Notes: generated by a model from the sequence alone, not told the origin. A stretch of 64,000 bases of DNA from Terrimesophilobacter bigeumensis (GCF_039537265.1 NZ_BAABAE010000003.1:744001-808000); one strand, 5' to 3'. Counted from the stretch's first letter, positions 49,488 through 58,360 are shown. Numbers and translations: made by a program.

Positions 49488-50141
49488 GTGAGCGAAGCAA
49501 TCAAAGTAGACATCTGGTCGGACGTGCAGTGCCCGTGGTGCTACATCGGCAAGCGCAAGTTCGAGGCGGGGGCAGCGCAGTTCGGTGGTGAGGTCGAGGT
49601 GGAATACCACTCGTTCGAGTTGGCGCCGGACACACCAGTCGATTTCGACGGCACGCCGGCCGACTATCTCGCCCAGCGCAAGGGTCTGTCCCATGACCAG
49701 GTGAGCCAGATGCTCGACCGGGTCACCGGGATCGCGGCATCCGTCGGTCTCGACTACGACTACGACTCCGTGCACCAGACCAACACGGTCAAGGCGCACG
49801 AGCTGCTGCACTACGCCAAGTCCAAGGGCCGTCAGCTGGAGATGAAGGAGCGCCTGCTCAAGGCGTACTTCGTGAATGGTGAACACGTCGGCCGCATCGA
49901 CGACCTCGCCGACATCGCAGCGGAGATCGGGTTCGACCGGGCCGACGTCGTGCGCGCGCTCGAGTCGAACGAGTTCCTGGCCGCGGTCAAGGCCGACGTC
50001 GCGCAGGCGCAGGAGTATGGCATCCAGGGTGTTCCCTTCTTCGTCATCGACGGCAAGTACGGCATCTCCGGCGCGCAGGAGGCGTCGACGTTCGCCGCAG
50101 CCCTGCAGCAGGTGCGCGAGGAGAAGAAGGCGGCGGCGTGA
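49488..50141 (+). CDS. DsbA/FrnE-family thiol-disulfide oxidoreductase
   Basis: A 217-residue cytosolic DsbA-like protein (FrnE branch). The thioredoxin-fold active site is VQCPWCYIGKRKF with Cys15 and Cys18; the helical insertion contains LAQRKGLSHDQVSQMLDRVTGIAASVGLDYDYDSVHQTNTVKAHELLHYAK; the cis-proline loop is QGVPFFVIDGKYGISGAQ. No signal peptide, so it acts in the cytosol on cytosolic dithiols. FrnE members are poorly understood isomerases. GTG 49488 is used, with AAGG upstream at a 7-base spacing; an ATG at 49473 is possible. The stop overlaps (GTGA) a 47-codon Cys-rich ORF, which suggests a coupled partner. Confidence 0.9.
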   Translation: MSEAIKVDIWSDVQCPWCYIGKRKFEAGAAQFGGEVEVEYHSFELAPDTPVDFDGTPADYLAQRKGLSHDQVSQMLDRVTGIAASVGLDYDYDSVHQTNTVKAHELLHYAKSKGRQLEMKERLLKAYFVNGEHVGRIDDLADIAAEIGFDRADVVRALESNEFLAAVKADVAQAQEYGIQGVPFFVIDGKYGISGAQEASTFAAALQQVREEKKAAA

Positions 50142-50281
50142 CCGACGCGAAGAAGACCCCTCTCACGATGGTCGGCCAGCCGGATGCCGCCGTGTGCGTC
50201 GACGACACGTGCGAGTGGCCGCCGCCGGCCGCCAAGTGCTGCGCGCCCCGGCCTGCGCACCACCTCCTGCTCTGGAACTGA
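50138..50281 (+). CDS. 47-residue Cys-rich micro-ORF coupled to the DsbA-family gene
   Basis: GTG 50138 overlaps the oxidoreductase stop by four bases, in the way genuine coupled genes do here. The product (about 47 residues) begins VTDAKKTPLTMVGQPDAAVCVDDTCEWPP and contains four cysteines: Cys20, Cys25 and the adjacent pair Cys34-Cys35. Its composition is coding-like, with G or C in the third position of most codons, until the stop TGA. It ends 10 bases before a 12-bp inverted repeat. I do not recognise a family. A small redox-active or metal-binding partner of the oxidoreductase is a reasonable hypothesis; chance read-through cannot be excluded. Confidence 0.4.
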   Translation: MTDAKKTPLTMVGQPDAAVCVDDTCEWPPPAAKCCAPRPAHHLLLWN

Positions 50282-50291
50282 CGGCAGCTGG

Positions 50292-50354
50292 CCGCGAGGG
50301 GTCACTTACCGCTGTTCGGTGCAGCCTTTAAGAGCAACAACCGACCCCTCGCGG
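50292..50354. repeat. 12-bp inverted repeat between micro-ORF and ybaK remnant
   Basis: CCGCGAGGGGTC (50292-50303) pairs perfectly with GACCCCTCGCGG (50343-50354) around a 39-base centre. Its right edge abuts the stop of the ybaK-like gene. It may act as a two-way terminator for the two converging genes. Confidence 0.65.
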
Positions 50355-50866
50355 TCAGGAGCGAGGGGCGAGCGGCTCGGTGATGTCGGCGACGGTCGCG
50401 CCGAGCGAGGCGAGGAGGGCATCCGCGTCGACGAAGGCGCTGTAGCCGCGCTCGCCCGCGCCCATCGCGATGCGGTGGCCGGGAATCGTCGCATCGGCGA
50501 AGACGGGCCACGCGGTCGTGCTGCCGAGCGGGGTGATCGTGCCCCGGCCGTAGCCCGTGGCTTCGATCGCGAGGGCCTCCTCCGGCATGGCGAGCTTGTT
50601 CGCCCCGACGAGGGCGCGCAGCTTCGGCCAGGAGATCTGCCGATCGCCCGGTACGAGGGCGAAGAGGTAGGTCGCCGCAACGGTGCCTTGCGTCGAACGA
50701 CGAGCGTCTTGACGATGTCGGCGGGCCGGATGCCGAGAAGCTCGGCGGCCTCCTCCAGGCTCCCGGCGCCCGGCCGCTCGACGATCTCGACCTCGAGGCC
50801 GCGCGCGGCCGCATCCGCGAGCACGCGCTGCCGGCCCGCGGGTGTACTTCCTGATGCCTCGCCCAT
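50355..50866 (-). pseudogene. ybaK: frameshifted YbaK/EbsC-type aminoacyl-tRNA deacylase
   Basis: Two overlapping frames together make one YbaK-domain protein. The N-terminal part begins at ATG 50866 (MGEASGSTPAGRQRVL) and reads up to ELLGIRPADIVKTLVVRRK. The rest, ATYLFALVPGDRQISWPKLRALVGANKLAMPEEALAIEATGYGRGTITPLGSTTAWPVFADATIPG, is in the next frame and ends at 50355. Restoring one G near 50684-50689 (AAGGCACC to AAGGGCACC on the minus strand) joins them into a normal-length family member of about 170 residues. YbaK/ProXp proteins hydrolyse misacylated tRNAs. Either the gene is inactivated or the base is a sequence error; I cannot tell from one sequence. It diverges from dusB, whose start lies 33 bases away. 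Confidence 0.78.
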
Positions 50867-50898
50867 GCCGACGACCACTTTCTGGGAGAATCGAAGCG

Positions 50899-52098
50899 AT
50901 GACCACTCTCGCCACCGCAACTCCCAAACTACAGCTCGGGCGCATAGCGCTCGAGGTGCCGGTCGTGCTCGCGCCCATGGCGGGCATCACGAACACGGCG
51001 TTCCGGCGGCTGTGCCGCGAGTTCGGCGCGGGGCTCTACGTGAGCGAGATGATCACGAGCCGTGCGCTCGTCGAGCGCGGCGAGAAGACGATGCGTCTCA
51101 TCCGGCATCACGAGTCGGAGACGCCGCGCAGCATCCAGCTCTACGGCGTCGACCCGCACACGGTGGCCGAGGCGATCACGATGCTCGTGGCCGAGGACCG
51201 CGCCGACCACGTCGACCTCAACTTCGGATGCCCGGTCCCCAAGGTCACGCGCAAGGGCGGCGGCGCGGCGCTCCCGTGGAAGCTCGACCTGTTCCGGGAG
51301 ATCGTAGAGGCCGCGGTCAAGGCCGGTGGTGACGTTCCCGTGACGGTCAAGATGCGCAAGGGCATCGACTCGAACCACCTCACCTACCTCGAGGCCGGTC
51401 GCATCGCGGCCGGGGCGGGGGTCGCCAGCGTCGCACTGCACGCGCGCACCGCGAGCGAGTTCTACAGCGGCGAAGCCGACTGGTCGGCGATCGCCACGCT
51501 CAAGGAGACGGTCACCGACGTGCCGGTGCTCGGCAACGGCGACATCTGGAGCGGGGCGGATGCGATCCGCATGGTCGAGCAGACCGGCTGCGACGGCGTC
51601 GTCGTGGGCCGAGGATGCCTCGGCCGGCCGTGGTTGTTCGGCGACCTCGTCGCCGCGTTCCAGGTCAGGGCGGGGGAGCTCTCTCTCGAGGAGGCCACGG
51701 CGAGGCAGGCGCGACCGACCCTCGGCGTCGTCGCCGCGACCCTCCGCCGCCACACCGAGCTGCTCGCCGAATTCCTGAGCAGCGAAGACGACGACGGCGA
51801 GGAGTGGGCCTGCCGCGACATCCGCAAGCACGTCTCCTGGTATTTCAAGGGATATCCGGTCGGCAGCGAGCTGCGCTCCGCGCTCGCGAGGGTCGAGAGC
51901 CTGCAGCAGATGGACGACCTGCTCGGCCGGCTCGACTGGTCCGAGCCGTACCCCGGCGACGACGCGGAGGGCCCGCGCGGGCGCGCCGGGCATCCGAAGC
52001 GCACGGTGCTGCCGGAGGGCTGGCTCGACAGCCGCGAGCTGGCCGCTGCCCACCGGGGCGACCTGAGCGAGGGCGAAGCGGACACCACAGGTGGCTGA
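50899..52098 (+). CDS. dusB: tRNA-dihydrouridine synthase (DusB-like)
   Basis: A 399-residue flavoenzyme that reduces uridine to dihydrouridine in the tRNA D-loop. FMN-barrel features: VVLAPMAGITNTAFRRLCREFGAGLYVSEMI, QLYGVDPHTVAEA, DLNFGCPVPKVTRKGGGAAL with catalytic Cys111, KMRKGID, ALHARTASEFYSGEADW, GNGDIWSGADA and GVVVGRGCLGRPWLFGDL. The C-terminal helical RNA-binding domain follows (EEWACRDIRKHVSWYFKGYPVG), and a 45-residue hydrophilic tail ends it. ATG 50899; GGGAG lies about eight bases upstream. It overlaps dgt by eight bases and forms the dusB-dgt unit. Confidence 0.94.
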   Translation: MTTLATATPKLQLGRIALEVPVVLAPMAGITNTAFRRLCREFGAGLYVSEMITSRALVERGEKTMRLIRHHESETPRSIQLYGVDPHTVAEAITMLVAEDRADHVDLNFGCPVPKVTRKGGGAALPWKLDLFREIVEAAVKAGGDVPVTVKMRKGIDSNHLTYLEAGRIAAGAGVASVALHARTASEFYSGEADWSAIATLKETVTDVPVLGNGDIWSGADAIRMVEQTGCDGVVVGRGCLGRPWLFGDLVAAFQVRAGELSLEEATARQARPTLGVVAATLRRHTELLAEFLSSEDDDGEEWACRDIRKHVSWYFKGYPVGSELRSALARVESLQQMDDLLGRLDWSEPYPGDDAEGPRGRAGHPKRTVLPEGWLDSRELAAAHRGDLSEGEADTTGG

Positions 52099-53392
52099 GT
52101 CGGCGACCCCTGCGGCATCGGGCGCATACACCGAGCACGACAGTGCCCGCTGGTTCCCCGAGGAGCACTCCAACCGCCGCAGCGACTTCGCCCGCGACCG
52201 CGCCCGCGTGCTGCACTCGAGCGCCCTTCGCCGCCTCGCCGCGAAGACCCAGGTGCTGAGCCCGACGGCCGGTGTCGACAACGCCCGCAACCGCCTCACC
52301 CACTCGCTGGAGGTCGCCCAGGTCGGACGCGAACTGGCCTCGAGCCTCGGCCTCGATCCGGATGTCGTGGACACCGCCTGCCTCGCCCACGATCTCGGGC
52401 ATCCGCCGTTCGGCCACAACGGCGAGCGGGCGCTCAACGCGTGGTGCGCGGACGTGGGCGGCTTCGAGGGCAACGCCCAGACCCTGCGGCTGCTCACCCG
52501 CATCGAGCCGAAGGTCTTCGGCGGCGACGGTCGCTCTTACGGACTCAACCTCACGCGAGCCAGCCTCGATGCGAGCTGCAAGTACCCGTGGCCGGCCGAG
52601 AGCGCTGTCGGCGACCCGAGCGGCCGCGCCAAGTTCGGCTTCTACCTGGACGACACCCCCGCCTTCGACTGGCTGCGCGATGGGGCACCGGAGCGGCAGC
52701 TGTGCATCGAGGCCCAGGTCATGGACCTCTCCGACGACATCGCCTACTCCGTCCACGATTTCGAGGATGCGATCGTCGGCGGCTACATCGATGTGCCGGC
52801 CCTCGGGGCCCGAGTCGACCACGACGAACTCGTCGATTCGATGTTCGTGTGGATCGGCGGAGAGCTCGGCCACGATGAGCTCATCGCGGCCTTCGACCGG
52901 CTCGACTCGCTGGAATCCTGGATCGACGAGTTCGACGGCACGCGCGCGGCGCAGGGCCGCCTCAAGAACCTCACGAGCCAGCTCATCGGCCGATTCGCCG
53001 GCATCGCGACGCAGGCGACGCTCGCCGAGCACGGCGGCGAGCACCTCATCCGGTTCGGCGCGAGCGTCGTCGTCCCGCGCGAGATCCGCGCTGAGATCGC
53101 TGTGCTCAAGGGCATCGTCGCGGCGAACGTCATGTCGACGAACTCGCGCAAGCCCATCTACGCCCGGCAGCGCGACACGATCACCGAGCTGGCCGAGGCG
53201 CTGCTCGATCGGGGCCCGGATGCGCTCGACGCGGGTTTCGCCGCCGACTGGCGCGAGGCGGACACGGATGCCGGCCGCAAGCGCGCCGTCGTCGACCAGG
53301 TGGCGAGTCTCACCGACCAGTCGGCGAACGCCTGGCACCGGAAGTTCGTCGGCCGTCCACAGGGCTCAGCCGCGGAATCCGGCCCCGCCTAG
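52091..53392 (+). CDS. dgt: deoxyguanosinetriphosphate triphosphohydrolase-like protein (Dgt)
   Basis: A 433-residue HD-domain metal hydrolase that removes triphosphate from dNTPs. The HD motif is CLAHDLGHPPFGHNGERAL, the first His is in RLTHSLEVAQVGRELA, and the last Asp in MDLSDDIAYSVHDFEDA completes the H..HD..D set. The SSALRRLAAKTQVLSP segment is the family N terminus and NVMSTNSRKPIYARQRDTI lies in the C-terminal part. GTG start within dusB. Its TAG stop is used as part of the -10 box of dnaG. Placement before dnaG is standard in Actinobacteria. Confidence 0.93.
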   Translation: MAESATPAASGAYTEHDSARWFPEEHSNRRSDFARDRARVLHSSALRRLAAKTQVLSPTAGVDNARNRLTHSLEVAQVGRELASSLGLDPDVVDTACLAHDLGHPPFGHNGERALNAWCADVGGFEGNAQTLRLLTRIEPKVFGGDGRSYGLNLTRASLDASCKYPWPAESAVGDPSGRAKFGFYLDDTPAFDWLRDGAPERQLCIEAQVMDLSDDIAYSVHDFEDAIVGGYIDVPALGARVDHDELVDSMFVWIGGELGHDELIAAFDRLDSLESWIDEFDGTRAAQGRLKNLTSQLIGRFAGIATQATLAEHGGEHLIRFGASVVVPREIRAEIAVLKGIVAANVMSTNSRKPIYARQRDTITELAEALLDRGPDALDAGFAADWREADTDAGRKRAVVDQVASLTDQSANAWHRKFVGRPQGSAAESGPA

Positions 53393-53395
53393 AAT
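53390..53395 (+). promoter_or_regulatory. -10 box of dnaG overlapping the dgt stop codon, leaderless arrangement
   Basis: TAGAAT begins with the dgt stop TAG. Six bases (CGGCTT) separate it from the dnaG ATG at 53402. It has 5 of 6 consensus positions and there is no ribosome site, so dnaG can start leaderless from its own promoter. Confidence 0.55.
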
Positions 53396-53401
53396 CGGCT
53401 T

Positions 53402-55321
53402 ATGGCTGGCCTCATCCGCAGGAACGACATCGACGAGGTGCGTTCGCGGATCAACATCGCCGACATCGTGGGCGACTACGTGACTCTCAAGAGTGCAGGG
53501 GTCGGTTCGCTCAAGGGCCTCTGCCCCTTCCACGACGAGCGCAGCCCGAGCTTTCATGTGCGCCCGCAGGCGGGTCGCTACCACTGCTTCGGCTGCGGCG
53601 AGGACGGCGACGTCTTCAGCTTCCTGCAGAAGATGGACCACGTCACCTTCTCCGAGGCGGTCGAGAGGATGGCGGCCAGGGTCGGCATCGAGCTCCATTA
53701 CGAGGATGGCGGCAAAGCGGCGAGCGACCACGGCAACCGGGCGAGACTGCTTGCCGCGAACCAGGCGGCCGCGGAGTTCTTCTCCGCGCAGCTCTCGACC
53801 CCCGGCGCCGAACCAGGCCGCGCCTTTCTCGGCGCACGGGGCTTCGATCCGGCGGCGGCGGCCCATTTCGGCGTGGGCTTCGCCCCGAAGAGCTACGACG
53901 CGCTGAGCAAGCACCTCATGGGGCTCGGCTACACCGAGGAGGAGCTGCTCGGCGCAGGCCTGGTCGGCCAGGGCGACCGTGGCACCTACGACCGTTTCCG
54001 CGGCAGGCTCGTCTGGCCCATCCGGGACACCACCGGCCAGACCCTCGGCTTCGGCGCCCGCAAGCTGCTCGACGACGACCAGGGCCCCAAATACCTGAAC
54101 ACCCCGGAGACGGCGGTCTACCACAAGTCGCAAGTGCTCTACGGGCTGGACCTCGCCAAGCGCGACATCTCCCGCGGCAAGCGCGTCGTCGTGGTCGAGG
54201 GGTATACGGATGTCATGGCCTGCCACCTCGCCGGCGTCACGACCGCCGTCGCCACCTGCGGCACCGCGTTCGGCGTCGACCACATCAAGGTCATCCGCCG
54301 GGTGCTAGGCGACGTCGAGAATTCCGACTCGCACGGACTCGGCGAGGTCATCTTCACGTTCGACCCCGACGAGGCAGGCCAGAAGGCCGCGAGCCGCGCA
54401 TTCGCCGAGGAGCAGCGCTTCGCAGCGCAGACGTTCGTCGCAGTCGCTCCGGATGGCCTCGACCCGTGCGACCTGCGGCTCGAGCGCGGCGACGACGCCG
54501 TGCGCCGGCTCGTCGACGAACGCAAACCCATGTTCGAGTTCATGATCAGGAGAGTGCTGTCCGGGTTCGACCTCGAGACGGTCGAGGGACGGGTCGGCGG
54601 TCTGCGCGCCGCAGCACCCGTCGTGGCCGGCATCCGCGACCCTGCGCTCCACAGCGGCTACATCAGGAATCTCGCCGGCTGGATCGGACTCGACCCGCAG
54701 GATGTCTCCCGCGCGGTCAAGGGTGCGGCGGGCCGGGCTTCCACGAGCGCTCGCCAGCCGGAACAGGCGACCCCCTCGGGCGACCGGTGGGTGGACGGCA
54801 CTGCCGCGGGCGCGGGTGGCGCCGGCGAAGCACCTCCGGCTCAGGGGCCGTCGATCACCCAGTTGCCGACCGACCCGGTGACGCGCCTGGAACGCGACGC
54901 CCTCATGGCGATCCTCCAGCAGCCGGAGGCCGTCGGCCGCGACTACGCGCTGCGCGTGAGCCAGGCCGCCTTCACCAATACGACCCTCTCCGTGGTGCGC
55001 GACGGGATCGCTGCGAGCATGGACGACTTCGATTCGAATCGTTGGCTCGACCGTGTCGCCGAGGAGGTGCCGGAGGCCTTCCGGGGCATCGTCAACCAGC
55101 TCGGCGTTGCCCCGATCCCCGAGAAGGAGGGCCGGGAACTCTCGATCTACTGCCGCGGGGTCGCCGCATCCCTCATCGGACGGGATCTGCTCTCCAGCAA
55201 GGCCGAACTCCTCGGCCGGCTGCAGAGGACGGATGCCGCGGCCGAGCCCGAACGCTATCGCGAGCTGCAGCGCGAGCTCATGAGGGTCGAGGCGGACCGC
55301 CGGGAGCTCATCGCGGACTAG
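53402..55321 (+). CDS. dnaG: DNA primase DnaG
   Basis: A 639-residue primase making RNA primers at the fork. The N-terminal zinc domain has Cys41, His44, Cys62 and Cys65 (CPFHDERSPSF...CFGCGEDGD). The catalytic core has RGRLVWPIRDTTGQTLGFGAR and a TOPRIM fold: VVVVEGYTDVMACHLAGV with the catalytic Glu, CGTAFGVDHIKVIRR, and FTFDPDEAGQKAA with the Asp pair. A Gly/Ala/Ser-rich linker (residues about 440-480) separates the C-terminal DnaB-interaction domain, which has coiled-coil-like ends (LQRELMRVEADRRELI). Length is normal for the phylum. Confidence 0.96.
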   Translation: MAGLIRRNDIDEVRSRINIADIVGDYVTLKSAGVGSLKGLCPFHDERSPSFHVRPQAGRYHCFGCGEDGDVFSFLQKMDHVTFSEAVERMAARVGIELHYEDGGKAASDHGNRARLLAANQAAAEFFSAQLSTPGAEPGRAFLGARGFDPAAAAHFGVGFAPKSYDALSKHLMGLGYTEEELLGAGLVGQGDRGTYDRFRGRLVWPIRDTTGQTLGFGARKLLDDDQGPKYLNTPETAVYHKSQVLYGLDLAKRDISRGKRVVVVEGYTDVMACHLAGVTTAVATCGTAFGVDHIKVIRRVLGDVENSDSHGLGEVIFTFDPDEAGQKAASRAFAEEQRFAAQTFVAVAPDGLDPCDLRLERGDDAVRRLVDERKPMFEFMIRRVLSGFDLETVEGRVGGLRAAAPVVAGIRDPALHSGYIRNLAGWIGLDPQDVSRAVKGAAGRASTSARQPEQATPSGDRWVDGTAAGAGGAGEAPPAQGPSITQLPTDPVTRLERDALMAILQQPEAVGRDYALRVSQAAFTNTTLSVVRDGIAASMDDFDSNRWLDRVAEEVPEAFRGIVNQLGVAPIPEKEGRELSIYCRGVAASLIGRDLLSSKAELLGRLQRTDAAAEPERYRELQRELMRVEADRRELIAD

Positions 55322-55394
55322 GAGACGCCGCGCACGCCCCAGGTTGCAGAACAGTAAAGTTTCGGCCGCAATCGGTCGGCGATGCTCGGCGCAC

Positions 55395-55424
55395 TTGGAA
55401 TCCGTGTTATCAAAGGGGTATACA
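55395..55424 (+). promoter_or_regulatory. promoter of the family-5 substrate-binding protein gene
   Basis: TTGGAA (55395-55400), 18 bases, TATACA (55419-55424), both 4 of 6 to consensus. The 5' untranslated leader would be about 90 bases. It lies in the 202-base gap after dnaG and contains no other obvious operator. Confidence 0.5.
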
Positions 55425-55523
55425 AAGCTGCACGGCCTGCAACCATGCGAGCCGTGCGTTGTGTTCTCACCACAGTCCAGATCGGCTGGGGTGAACCCTC
55501 ATCACAGAGAGAGGTATCCGGAT

Positions 55524-57155
55524 ATGACATCCGCATCCACGATCCGAAAGCGCACGCTCGCCGTGCTCGGTGGCACCGCCATCGCAGCAATGGTGCTCAG
55601 CGGCTGCGCGGCCGGAAACGAACCCGGTGACACCGGCGCTTCAGGGACCATCACCGTCGGCACCACCGACAAGGTCACGACGCTCGACCCCGCAGGTTCG
55701 TACGACAACGGCTCGTTCTTCATCATGAACAACGTGTTCCCGTTCCTCATGAACTCGAACCCGGGCAGCTCGGATGTCCACCCGGACATCGCGGAGTCGG
55801 CCGAGTTCACCTCGCCGACCGAGTACACGGTCAAGCTCAAGCCGGGACTCAAGTGGGCCAACGGCAACGACCTGACGGCATCCGACGTGAAGTTCAGCTT
55901 CGATCGCCAGCTCAAGATCGCCGCGGACAACGGCCCGTCGACGCTGCTCTACAACCTGGACAGCACCGAGGTGACGGATGACCTGACCGTCGTCTTCCAC
56001 CTCAAGAACGGGAACGACCAGATCTGGCCTCAGATCCTCTCCAGCCCTGCCGGACCGATCGTGGACGAGGATGTCTTCTCCGCCGACGCGCTCACGACCG
56101 ACCAGGAGATCGTCGACGGCAACGCCTTCGCCGGTCCGTACGTGATCTCGAGCTACAAGTTCAACGAGCTCGTCCAGTTCAAGGCCTACGACGGCTACCA
56201 GGGTCTGCTCGCAGCGCCGAAGACGGCCACGGTCAACCTCAAGTACTACGCCGACCAGTCGAACATGAAGCTCGACGTTCAGGAGGGCAACATCGACGTC
56301 GCGACCCGCAGCCTGTCTGCGACCGACATCGACAGCCTCTCCGGCAACGACAACGTCACCGTCCACAAGGGTCCCGGTGGTGAGATCCGCTACATCGTGT
56401 TCAACTTCGACACGATGCCGTTCGGTGCGAAGACCGACGATGCCGACGCCGGCAAGGCGCTCGCCGTCCGTCAGGCGATCGCCGACGTGATCGATCGCGA
56501 GGCCATCGCGAACCAGGTCTACAAGGGCACCTACCTGCCGCTGTACTCCTACGTTCCCGCCGGCCTGACCGGTGCCACCGAGGTCCTCAAGGACCTCTAC
56601 GGCGACGGAAACGGCGGCCCGGATGTCGACAAGGCGAAGGCGACCCTCGAGGCCGCCGGTGTCACCGGCCCGGTCACCCTGAACCTGCAGTACAACCCGG
56701 ACCACTACGGTGCGAGCTCGGGCGATGAGTACGCGCTCATCAAGTCGCAGCTCGAGGCCTCCGGCCTGTTCACGGTGAACCTGCAGTCGACGGAGTGGGT
56801 CCAGTACTCCAAGGACCGTTCGGCCGACGTGTACCCGCTGTACCAGCTCGGCTGGTTCCCGGACTACTCGGACGCGGACAACTACCTGTCGCCGTTCTTC
56901 CAGACCGACAACTTCCTGAAGAACCACTTCAGCAACGCCGAGATCGACACGTTGATCCAGGGCCAGGCTGTCGAGGGTGACGCGGCGAAGCGCACGGCGG
57001 ACATCGAGGACATCCAGGCGAAGGTCGCGGCCCAGCTGTCGACCCTGCCGTTCCTCCAGGGCGCGCAGGTCGTCGTCTCCGGTAAGGACGTGAAGGGTGT
57101 CGACGACACCCTGGACGCCTCCTTCAAGTTCCGGTTCAACGTCCTGAGCAAGTAA
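55524..57155 (+). CDS. ABC transporter substrate-binding lipoprotein, family 5 (peptide/oligosaccharide type)
   Basis: A 543-residue extracellular receptor. The signal peptide ends in the lipobox VLSGC with Cys28. The mature part starts with GTITVGTTDKVTTLDPAGSYDN and continues with PDIAESAEFTSPTEYTVKLKPGLKWANGNDLTASDVKFSFDR, the signature of SBP_bac_5 (DppA/OppA/NikA-type). Later FNFDTMPFG...AVRQAIADVIDREAIANQVYKGTYLPLYSYVP and the C-terminal LLYQLGWFPDYSDADNYLSPFF (YQLGWFPDYSDADN) are also standard. This family carries peptides, nickel, or sugars and sugar acids. It is the first gene of the importer operon. A strong hairpin after its stop probably gives it higher expression than the membrane genes. 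Confidence 0.9.
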   Translation: MTSASTIRKRTLAVLGGTAIAAMVLSGCAAGNEPGDTGASGTITVGTTDKVTTLDPAGSYDNGSFFIMNNVFPFLMNSNPGSSDVHPDIAESAEFTSPTEYTVKLKPGLKWANGNDLTASDVKFSFDRQLKIAADNGPSTLLYNLDSTEVTDDLTVVFHLKNGNDQIWPQILSSPAGPIVDEDVFSADALTTDQEIVDGNAFAGPYVISSYKFNELVQFKAYDGYQGLLAAPKTATVNLKYYADQSNMKLDVQEGNIDVATRSLSATDIDSLSGNDNVTVHKGPGGEIRYIVFNFDTMPFGAKTDDADAGKALAVRQAIADVIDREAIANQVYKGTYLPLYSYVPAGLTGATEVLKDLYGDGNGGPDVDKAKATLEAAGVTGPVTLNLQYNPDHYGASSGDEYALIKSQLEASGLFTVNLQSTEWVQYSKDRSADVYPLYQLGWFPDYSDADNYLSPFFQTDNFLKNHFSNAEIDTLIQGQAVEGDAAKRTADIEDIQAKVAAQLSTLPFLQGAQVVVSGKDVKGVDDTLDASFKFRFNVLSK

Positions 57156-57192
57156 GGCACGACCAGGCGGCTACTATCGAAGAGCCGTAACA

Positions 57193-57232
57193 GGGGGCGG
57201 TCCGCGCAATCCGCGGGTCGCCCCCTCCTTTT
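57193..57232 (+). terminator. intra-operon terminator between receptor and permease genes
   Basis: GGGGGCG-GT-CCGCG (57193-57206) pairs with CGCGG-GT-CGCCCCC (57212-57225); the internal GT/GT is G-U pairing, giving a 14-bp stem with a 5-base loop. TCCTTTT follows (57226-57232). This is a good intrinsic terminator 38 bases after the receptor stop. Confidence 0.75.
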
Positions 57233-57262
57233 CCGGTCGTGTGCGCACGAAGATTGGCAACG

Positions 57263-58360
57263 ATGACGACAACCGCAACCCCGGTGGATCCCGGATCGGT
57301 GACCGATACCACCCAGAAGGCGAGGTCGCGGGGGTCCGGCGGGAATCTCGGGCGCTACATCCTGGTGAGGCTGCTCCTCATCATCCCCACCGTGTTCATC
57401 CTCGTGTCGATGGTGTTCATCCTCATGCACATGATCGGCGACCCGATCACGGCGGCGCTCGGCGGTCGGCTGAGTCCCGACCAGTTGCAGGAGCGCATCC
57501 ACGCCGCCGGCTACGACCGCAACATCTTCATCCAGTACTTCGAGTACCTCGGGCAGGTCGCCACCGGTAACTTCGGTACGACCATCAGTGACAACCGTCC
57601 GATCTCCGAGATCCTCCTGACGTACGGCGGCGCGACGCTCGAGCTCGCTTTCTATGCACTCATCGTCGCGTTCATCGTCGGAATCCCGCTCGGCATGCTC
57701 GCCGCCTACCTCCGAGACAAGTGGCCGGATGCCGTGCTGCGGGTGTTCGCGATCCTCTTCTATGCGACGCCGGTCTTCTTCGCAGGGCTGCTGCTCAAAC
57801 TCATCTTCTCGGTGTGGCTCAAGGTGCTGCCGGTCAACGGCCGGGCGTCGGTGGGTACGGAGTTGAACCTCCAGTTCCTCGACCATCCGACGAACATCTA
57901 CCTCATCGACGCCTTCCGAACCGGCGATCCGGCGGATGTCGGCGACGTGCTCACCCACGCGCTCCTGCCGGGAATCGCCCTCGGGCTCCTCACCGCGGGG
58001 ATCTTCCTGCGGCTCGTGCGTCTCAACGTCATCGGCACGCTCGGACAGGACTACGTGGATGCTGCGCGCTCGCGCGGCGTCGGCGAACTGCGGCTCGTGC
58101 GCAAGCACGCCTACAAACCGGCGCTCGTCCCGATCATCACCGTCATCGGCCTCCAGATCGCGTTGCTGCTGGGGGGAGCGGTGCTCACCGAGACGACCTT
58201 CGAGTGGAAGGGCCTCGGCTTCATGCTCGTGCAGTACATCAACGCGCGGGACTTCGTCGCCGTGCAGGGCATCGTCGTGCTGCTCGCGGTCATCGTCGCG
58301 GTCACCAACTTCATCGTCGACGTCATAGCCGCGCTCATCGACCCGAGGGTGAGGTACTGA
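57263..58360 (+). CDS. ABC transporter permease, DppB/OppB type
   Basis: A 365-residue inner-membrane permease. A hydrophilic N-terminal 30 residues is followed by LGRYILVRLLLIIPTVFILVSMVFILMHMIGDP, the DppB-type first helix, then five more helices. The conserved coupling loop reads YVDAARSRGVGELRLVRKHAYKPALVPIITVIG (EAA loop), and the C terminus ends in DPRVRY, a family hallmark. ATG 57263 is used; GTG 57239 is another possibility and neither has a strong ribosome site. Two bases separate it from the second permease. Together they would form the heterodimeric channel. Confidence 0.92.
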   Translation: MTTTATPVDPGSVTDTTQKARSRGSGGNLGRYILVRLLLIIPTVFILVSMVFILMHMIGDPITAALGGRLSPDQLQERIHAAGYDRNIFIQYFEYLGQVATGNFGTTISDNRPISEILLTYGGATLELAFYALIVAFIVGIPLGMLAAYLRDKWPDAVLRVFAILFYATPVFFAGLLLKLIFSVWLKVLPVNGRASVGTELNLQFLDHPTNIYLIDAFRTGDPADVGDVLTHALLPGIALGLLTAGIFLRLVRLNVIGTLGQDYVDAARSRGVGELRLVRKHAYKPALVPIITVIGLQIALLLGGAVLTETTFEWKGLGFMLVQYINARDFVAVQGIVVLLAVIVAVTNFIVDVIAALIDPRVRY

